A stretch of DNA of 17,765 bases, taken from Bacteroidales bacterium. Its GTDB lineage: Bacteria; Bacteroidota; Bacteroidia; Bacteroidales; P3. Position numbers and translations under genes: made by a program. The notes beneath the pieces were generated by a model that ran no database searches, was not told the DNA's origin, and saw only the letters and a program-made list of their open reading frames with translations. The stretch covers positions 1-17,765 of the forward strand of contig CAAGHV010000116.1 in the NCBI GenBank assembly GCA_900769785.1, written 5' to 3'. This document shows positions 14,894-17,765 of this stretch, piece by piece (positions within the stretch are counted from its first letter, which is position 1; the number at the start of each line of letters is the position of its first letter).

Positions 14894-15331
14894 ATGAAAG
14901 CTGAGATTAAGACAAATAAAGGAATAATGAAAGTGATGTTTTACGAAAAAGATGCGCCAAATACTGTTGCAAATTTTGTAAAACTTTCTAAAAGTGGATT
15001 TTATGATGGACTTACATTCCATAGAGTAATACCTGATTTTGTTATACAAGGTGGATGCCCCAGAGGTGATGGTACCGGTGGTCCGGGATACAAAATCAAA
15101 TGTGAATTAGATGGTGATAATCAGTATCATGATAGAGGTGTGTTATCTATGGCTCATGCAGGTAGAGATACCGGTGGTTCGCAATTCTTTATTTGTCATA
15201 ATAGAGAGAATACTCAACACTTAGACCGTCATCATACTTGTTTTGGACGTGTATATGAGGGATTAGAGGTAATAGATATGATACGTCCTCATGATGTTAT
15301 AGAATCAATAACAATATTTGACGAAGAATAG
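14894..15331 (+). CDS. Cyclophilin-type peptidyl-prolyl cis-trans isomerase
   Basis: This single-domain cyclophilin of 145 residues catalyses cis-trans isomerisation of Xaa-Pro bonds during protein folding. Catalytic and substrate-groove motifs are intact: TFHRVIPDFVIQGG (Arg44 as the catalytic arginine, Gln52), DGTGGPGYKIKCE, LSMAHAG, TGGSQFFI (Gln97, Phe99) and HLDRHHTCFGRV. The cyclosporin-binding Trp position is Leu, as is common in bacterial PpiB forms. There is no signal peptide, so it should be cytoplasmic. It follows the GH57 terminator after 150 bp and precedes the response regulator by 74 bp. Confidence 0.94.
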   Translation: MKAEIKTNKGIMKVMFYEKDAPNTVANFVKLSKSGFYDGLTFHRVIPDFVIQGGCPRGDGTGGPGYKIKCELDGDNQYHDRGVLSMAHAGRDTGGSQFFICHNRENTQHLDRHHTCFGRVYEGLEVIDMIRPHDVIESITIFDEE

Positions 15332-15343
15332 ATAAGTTAAAAC

Positions 15344-15357
15344 TATTTGTACAAATA
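15344..15357. promoter_or_regulatory. Perfect 14-bp palindrome upstream of the response regulator
   Basis: TATTTGTACAAATA is a perfect 14-bp palindrome lying 12 bp after the cyclophilin stop and 48 bp before the regulator ATG. It could be an operator, possibly autoregulatory, or a weak AT-rich hairpin. No long T-tract follows, which argues against a terminator. Confidence 0.4.
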
Positions 15358-15405
15358 ATTGTTTAGAAATAAAATAGAAATATAAAATTTAAATTAGCAT
15401 AGACT

Positions 15406-16113
15406 ATGGAAAATTTAGGAATAAAAGTGCTTGTGGCAGAAGATGATCCTAATTTGGGAACTATTCTAAGAGCATACCTTAACCAAAAAGGTTTTACAGT
15501 TTTTTTGGCTGTAGATGGACAAATGGCTGTTGAATTTTTCAAGCAAGAAGATATAGATGTATGTGTGTTGGATATTATGATGCCTGTGAAGGATGGGTAT
15601 GCAGTGGCAAAAGAAATACGTAAGATAGACAGACGTGTACCTATATTGTTTTTGAGTGCCAAATCATTGGAAGCAGATAAGTTAAGAGGTTTCGAAATAG
15701 GTGGTGATGACTATATTACAAAACCTTTCTCGATGGAAGAACTTTTGGCTCGTATATCAGCAACTTTGCGCAGAAGTTATGATGATACAAAACCTGAAAA
15801 CAACGTATTTTCTATAGGAAAATATACTTTCGATTATAATCATCAAACATTGACGATAAATGATGACGAAAAGAAATTAACCGGAAAAGAAAGTGAACTT
15901 TTACGTATGTTCTGTATCAACTTCAATCAATTGATTGAACGTCAAAATGCTTTGCAAAAGATATGGAAAGACGATAGTTATTTTGCAGCTCGTTCAATGG
16001 ATGTTTATATTACCAAATTGAGAAAATATTTGAAGAAAGATCCGGCTATACAAATAGTTAATGTTCATGGTGTTGGATTTAAATTGACATCTAAAGATCC
16101 TTCAAAGAACTAA
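15406..16113 (+). CDS. rprY: OmpR/PhoB-type response regulator, RprY-like
   Basis: This 235-residue two-domain response regulator has a receiver domain (about 6-122) with the acidic pocket VAEDDP (Glu12-Asp14), phospho-acceptor Asp56 in VLDIMMP, Ser84 in LFLSAK and Lys106 in DDYITKPFSMEELLAR. The C-terminal winged helix (about 135-230) has LTGKESELLRMF, FAARSMDVYITKLRKYLKKDP and VHGVGFKLTS. The SMDVYITKLRK block and overall wording closely match RprY of Bacteroides. No histidine kinase gene (RprX) lies next to it, so it is an orphan here, as I recall for Porphyromonas. It probably regulates stress or envelope genes. The symbol rests on remembered similarity, not a search. Confidence 0.85.
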   Translation: MENLGIKVLVAEDDPNLGTILRAYLNQKGFTVFLAVDGQMAVEFFKQEDIDVCVLDIMMPVKDGYAVAKEIRKIDRRVPILFLSAKSLEADKLRGFEIGGDDYITKPFSMEELLARISATLRRSYDDTKPENNVFSIGKYTFDYNHQTLTINDDEKKLTGKESELLRMFCINFNQLIERQNALQKIWKDDSYFAARSMDVYITKLRKYLKKDPAIQIVNVHGVGFKLTSKDPSKN

Positions 16114-16137
16114 TTTATATAGGAAATTTATGATATC

Positions 16138-16170
16138 AAAAGTGGGAATACAAGAAGTATTCCCACTTTT
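16138..16170 (+). terminator. Intrinsic terminator after the response regulator
   Basis: AAAAGTGGGAATAC (16138-16151) pairs perfectly with GTATTCCCACTTTT (16157-16170), with a 5-nt loop, and is followed by more T. It begins 25 bp after the stop codon. Confidence 0.9.
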
Positions 16171-16205
16171 GTTTTATTAAATATTTCGGTGGGTATTTTA
16201 CTTGA

Positions 16206-16235
16206 AAAATCCCGACGATATTGTTGTCGTCGGGA
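16206..16235 (-). terminator. Intrinsic terminator of the HdeD/DUF308 gene
   Basis: TCCCGACGA (16210-16218) and TCGTCGGGA (16227-16235) form a perfect 9-bp stem with an 8-nt loop. Read on the minus strand the hairpin is followed by TTTTT (16206-16210). It lies about 75 bp beyond the stop of the minus-strand membrane-protein gene and faces the convergent terminator of the response regulator. Confidence 0.75.
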
Positions 16236-16311
16236 CAAGATGTTAAACAAAGAGAAGATATATTGATGGTTTGATATTGAAGTGATTAGTTAAACTATGG
16301 GATTGGATATG

Positions 16312-16893
16312 TTATTCGAAATGTTTGTGCATTTTCTTGAGTTGCAGCGAATAGCTGAATACTGCTATTCCTAACATTATAAGTGCAATACTACACCAAA
16401 TTACTACGGCTTCGGTACCAAATATAAGTGGTTGTGATAGAACAATGAATGCACAAAGAATGGTCATGATTCCCATAAGTAATGTCCAACCGGCACCGGG
16501 AATTTCCATTATATTCATATCGTCGCTGACACCAACCATATTTATGCCCTTAAACAAAATCCATATACCTAATAATACAGGCAATATGGCTGCCGAAATA
16601 GCTATGCTGAAAATAAGAATAAAACCAATTAATACTTCGACAATTCCGCTTATGAAAATCCACATCTTTCCGGTGATAATGTGATGTGAATTTGTAGATA
16701 AAGCAAGGTTAGAAACTCCCGAAGCAAAAATAACGATACCTATTATAGACGAAAGAAATAGGTAGCTTATTTCGGGGTTAAACATCATAATCAATCCTGC
16801 GATTATGAGTAGAATGCCTACAATGGTGGCAGCCCACCAAAAACGTATAACTTTATTGGATGACTCCAAGCGTTGCAATAATTTATTTTTCAT
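16312..16893 (-). CDS. HdeD/DUF308 family membrane protein
   Basis: This 193-residue protein has six hydrophobic segments at about residues 17-38, 43-64, 76-95, 100-118, 133-153 and 161-182. They are arranged as three hairpin pairs, the hallmark of the HdeD-like DUF308 family (acid-resistance membrane protein in E. coli; function in Bacteroidetes unknown). Typical segments are WWAATIVGILLIIAGLIMMFNPE and GKMWIFISGIVEVLIGFILI. The N-terminus MKNKLLQRLESSNKVIRF is cytoplasmic and basic. It is monocistronic, convergent with the response regulator, with a candidate promoter box upstream. Confidence 0.86.
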   Translation of the reverse strand: MKNKLLQRLESSNKVIRFWWAATIVGILLIIAGLIMMFNPEISYLFLSSIIGIVIFASGVSNLALSTNSHHIITGKMWIFISGIVEVLIGFILIFSIAISAAILPVLLGIWILFKGINMVGVSDDMNIMEIPGAGWTLLMGIMTILCAFIVLSQPLIFGTEAVVIWCSIALIMLGIAVFSYSLQLKKMHKHFE

Positions 16894-16928
16894 AGTATCA
16901 AAATATTTTTTGTTTTTGAATATTATAA

Positions 16929-16936
16929 CAAATATA
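16929..16936 (-). promoter_or_regulatory. Candidate -7 promoter box for the HdeD/DUF308 gene
   Basis: On the minus strand TATATTTG matches the TAnnTTTG consensus exactly, 36 bp upstream of the ATG at 16893. No clear TTTG -33 element is found at the expected distance, so support rests on one box in AT-rich DNA. Confidence 0.4.
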
Positions 16937-17000
16937 TCACTAACGAGTTGGATTAGATATTTTTTTTGTTGTGAAAAATATTTCTACTATTTGATATGTA

Positions 17001-17068
17001 ATACCCGTTGGTTGAATTAATTTCCAAAATAATTTGCATGAACATATAATTTCAGGCAATTTCTAAAA
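17001..17068 (+). repeat. 68-bp direct repeat, copy A
   Basis: It begins ATACCCGTTGGTTG and ends in TTTGCATGAACATATAATTT followed by CAGGCAATTTCTAAAA. It matches 17515-17583 with the first 14 bases identical, a diverged middle of 18-19 bases with a 1-bp indel, and one mismatch in the last 36 bases. It contains an inverted repeat TTGCATGA (17034-17041) and TCAGGCAA (17052-17059) with one mismatch. Confidence 0.85.
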
Positions 17069-17312
17069 ATTACTTTGCAAGTGATTTGTGGAAGATTGAC
17101 TTCATAGAATTTGCCTTATATAGTACCATAGGTTGAGGTTCGATATATGGTATATATAGTATATATATATATATTATGTAGGAATATCCTATAGGTAGAG
17201 ATGTACCACGGTACGTTTTTACTATCCATTGTCCGCCATTTTCATCAAAAAAAATCTCTATTGAAAATCAATGATATACCGATAACGTTCCAATATATAT
17301 AATTTATCGCTG

Positions 17313-17485
17313 TAACATATATATGTTAGAGTCGCTAAGATATATATCTTAGGTGCCGTAAGATATATATCTTACGGCCACAACATATATATGCTACGAC
17401 GCCAGACTATATATGTTACGACGGCTAAGATATATATGTTACGGCGACAGGATATATATGTTACGGAGCTAAACCATATATCTTA
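17313..17485. repeat. Palindromic repeat array 3 (eight units, 22-23 bp period)
   Basis: Eight units are centred near 17320.5, 17343.5, 17366.5, 17388.5, 17410.5, 17433.5, 17455.5 and 17477.5, spaced 22 or 23 bp. Each core is a TATATA-centred palindrome. The best are TAACATATATATGTTA (17313-17328), TAAGATATATATCTTA (17336-17351) and GTAAGATATATATCTTAC (17358-17375), all perfect. Later units keep one arm (GTTACGG or CTTACGG) better than the other. GC-rich linkers of 6-9 bp (GGTGCC, CGGCCA, CGACGGC, CGGCGAC) separate the AT-rich cores, giving a regular AT/GC alternation. Weaker units may precede (about 17290) and follow (about 17492-17507). Confidence 0.88.
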
Positions 17486-17514
17486 CGGCGACGAGTATAT
17501 TTCGCACCATATAT

Positions 17515-17583
17515 ATACCCGTTGGTTGGACTAAAATTCCCGAATATTTTGCATGAACATATAATTTCATGCAATTTCTAAAA
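17515..17583 (+). repeat. 68-bp direct repeat, copy B
   Basis: This is the second copy of the element at 17001-17068, 514 bp away in the same orientation. It contains a perfect inverted repeat TTGCATGA (17549-17556) and TCATGCAA (17567-17574) with a 10-nt spacer. The two copies flank array 3. No transposase, terminal inverted repeats or target-site duplication is visible. Confidence 0.85.
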
Positions 17584-17765
17584 TATCACAATCGGTGAAA
17601 TAAATTTATATCGCGAGGTACATTTATCTACATCACGCACTAGTCCCATCAGCATTGGGAGGAATTATCAGCTATATGGCGATGATTTTTGAAACGATAT
17701 ATCGGCTGATGCTCAATGGTATATCATCACACTCTCAACATCCTACTATGGAATAATTGTGAATA

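Larger units (their letters stand above)
16894..17765. other. 872-bp gene-free, palindrome-rich region
   Basis: No supportable coding region is visible; the only frame (16805-17020, plus) is an antisense artefact of the membrane-protein gene. It holds two copies of a 68-bp repeat, repeat array 3 and several isolated palindromes: TAGGAATATCCTA at 17179-17191, GTACCACGGTAC at 17203-17214 and ATTGAAAATCAAT at 17260-17272. There is also a long TA-alternating stretch around 17151-17174. The final 180 bp to the window end contain no identified feature and may be the upstream region of a gene beyond the window. Confidence 0.6.

Noticed and set aside
14816..15049. Minus-strand frame over the cyclophilin start
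   Set aside because: Antisense to an unambiguous cyclophilin gene with all catalytic motifs; no support of its own.
17001..17583. Insertion sequence or MITE bounded by the 68-bp repeats
   Set aside because: The repeats are direct, not inverted, there is no transposase remnant, and no target-site duplication was seen; kept only as a repeat pair.
16894..17765. Replication origin (oriC)
   Set aside because: No cluster of DnaA boxes (TTATCCACA-like) and no dnaA, rpmH or gidA neighbours. The AT-rich palindromes alone are insufficient.

Overview
The window reads as a Bacteroidales chromosome segment. The pointers are four members of the Bacteroidetes-specific HU-related DNA-binding family, a gingipain-like C25 protease with a type IX secretion (T9SS) C-terminal sorting domain, a lipoprotein with an acidic stretch right after the lipobox cysteine, an RprY-like regulator, a GT4/GH57 glucan gene pair, and promoter-like TAnnTTTG boxes. 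No insertion sequence, tRNA, rRNA or CRISPR array was found. Base composition is patchy: the HU-related genes, mazG and the glycosyltransferase are GC-richer, while 3.5-6.9 kb and everything after 13.4 kb are AT-rich.

Layout. 1-1714: a tandem repeat array, then three consecutive HU-related genes on the + strand. 1857-3446: rlmH (+) and a surface-type lipoprotein (+), closed by a strong terminator. 3498-3947: AT-rich DNA without a gene. 10933 down to 3948 (minus strand): a tightly packed run mazG, C25 protease, DUF4271 membrane protein, hemD-like gene, rnpA and yidD. 11156-11647 (minus): a fourth HU-related gene, with a second repeat array upstream. 12134-14692 (+): GT4 glycosyltransferase and GH57 protein, probably glycogen or alpha-glucan metabolism. 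14894-16113 (+): cyclophilin and an RprY-like response regulator without an adjacent kinase. 16312-16893 (minus): HdeD/DUF308 membrane protein. 16894-17765: gene-free DNA with a third repeat array and a 68-bp direct repeat.

The most unusual signal is a set of three tandem arrays (1-66 with a degenerate extension to about 165, 11759-11868, and 17313-17485). Their sequences are unrelated but they share one architecture: a repeat period of about 22 bp, made of alternating palindromes. In arrays 1 and 2 the palindrome centres fall exactly every 11 bp, about one helical turn. Both HU-related loci have such an array within about 80-180 bp upstream of the first start codon. The third array lies in gene-free DNA at the window edge, between two copies of a 68-bp repeat. 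I infer that these are phased binding platforms for a symmetric DNA-binding protein, perhaps the neighbouring HU-related proteins. The sequence alone does not prove this.
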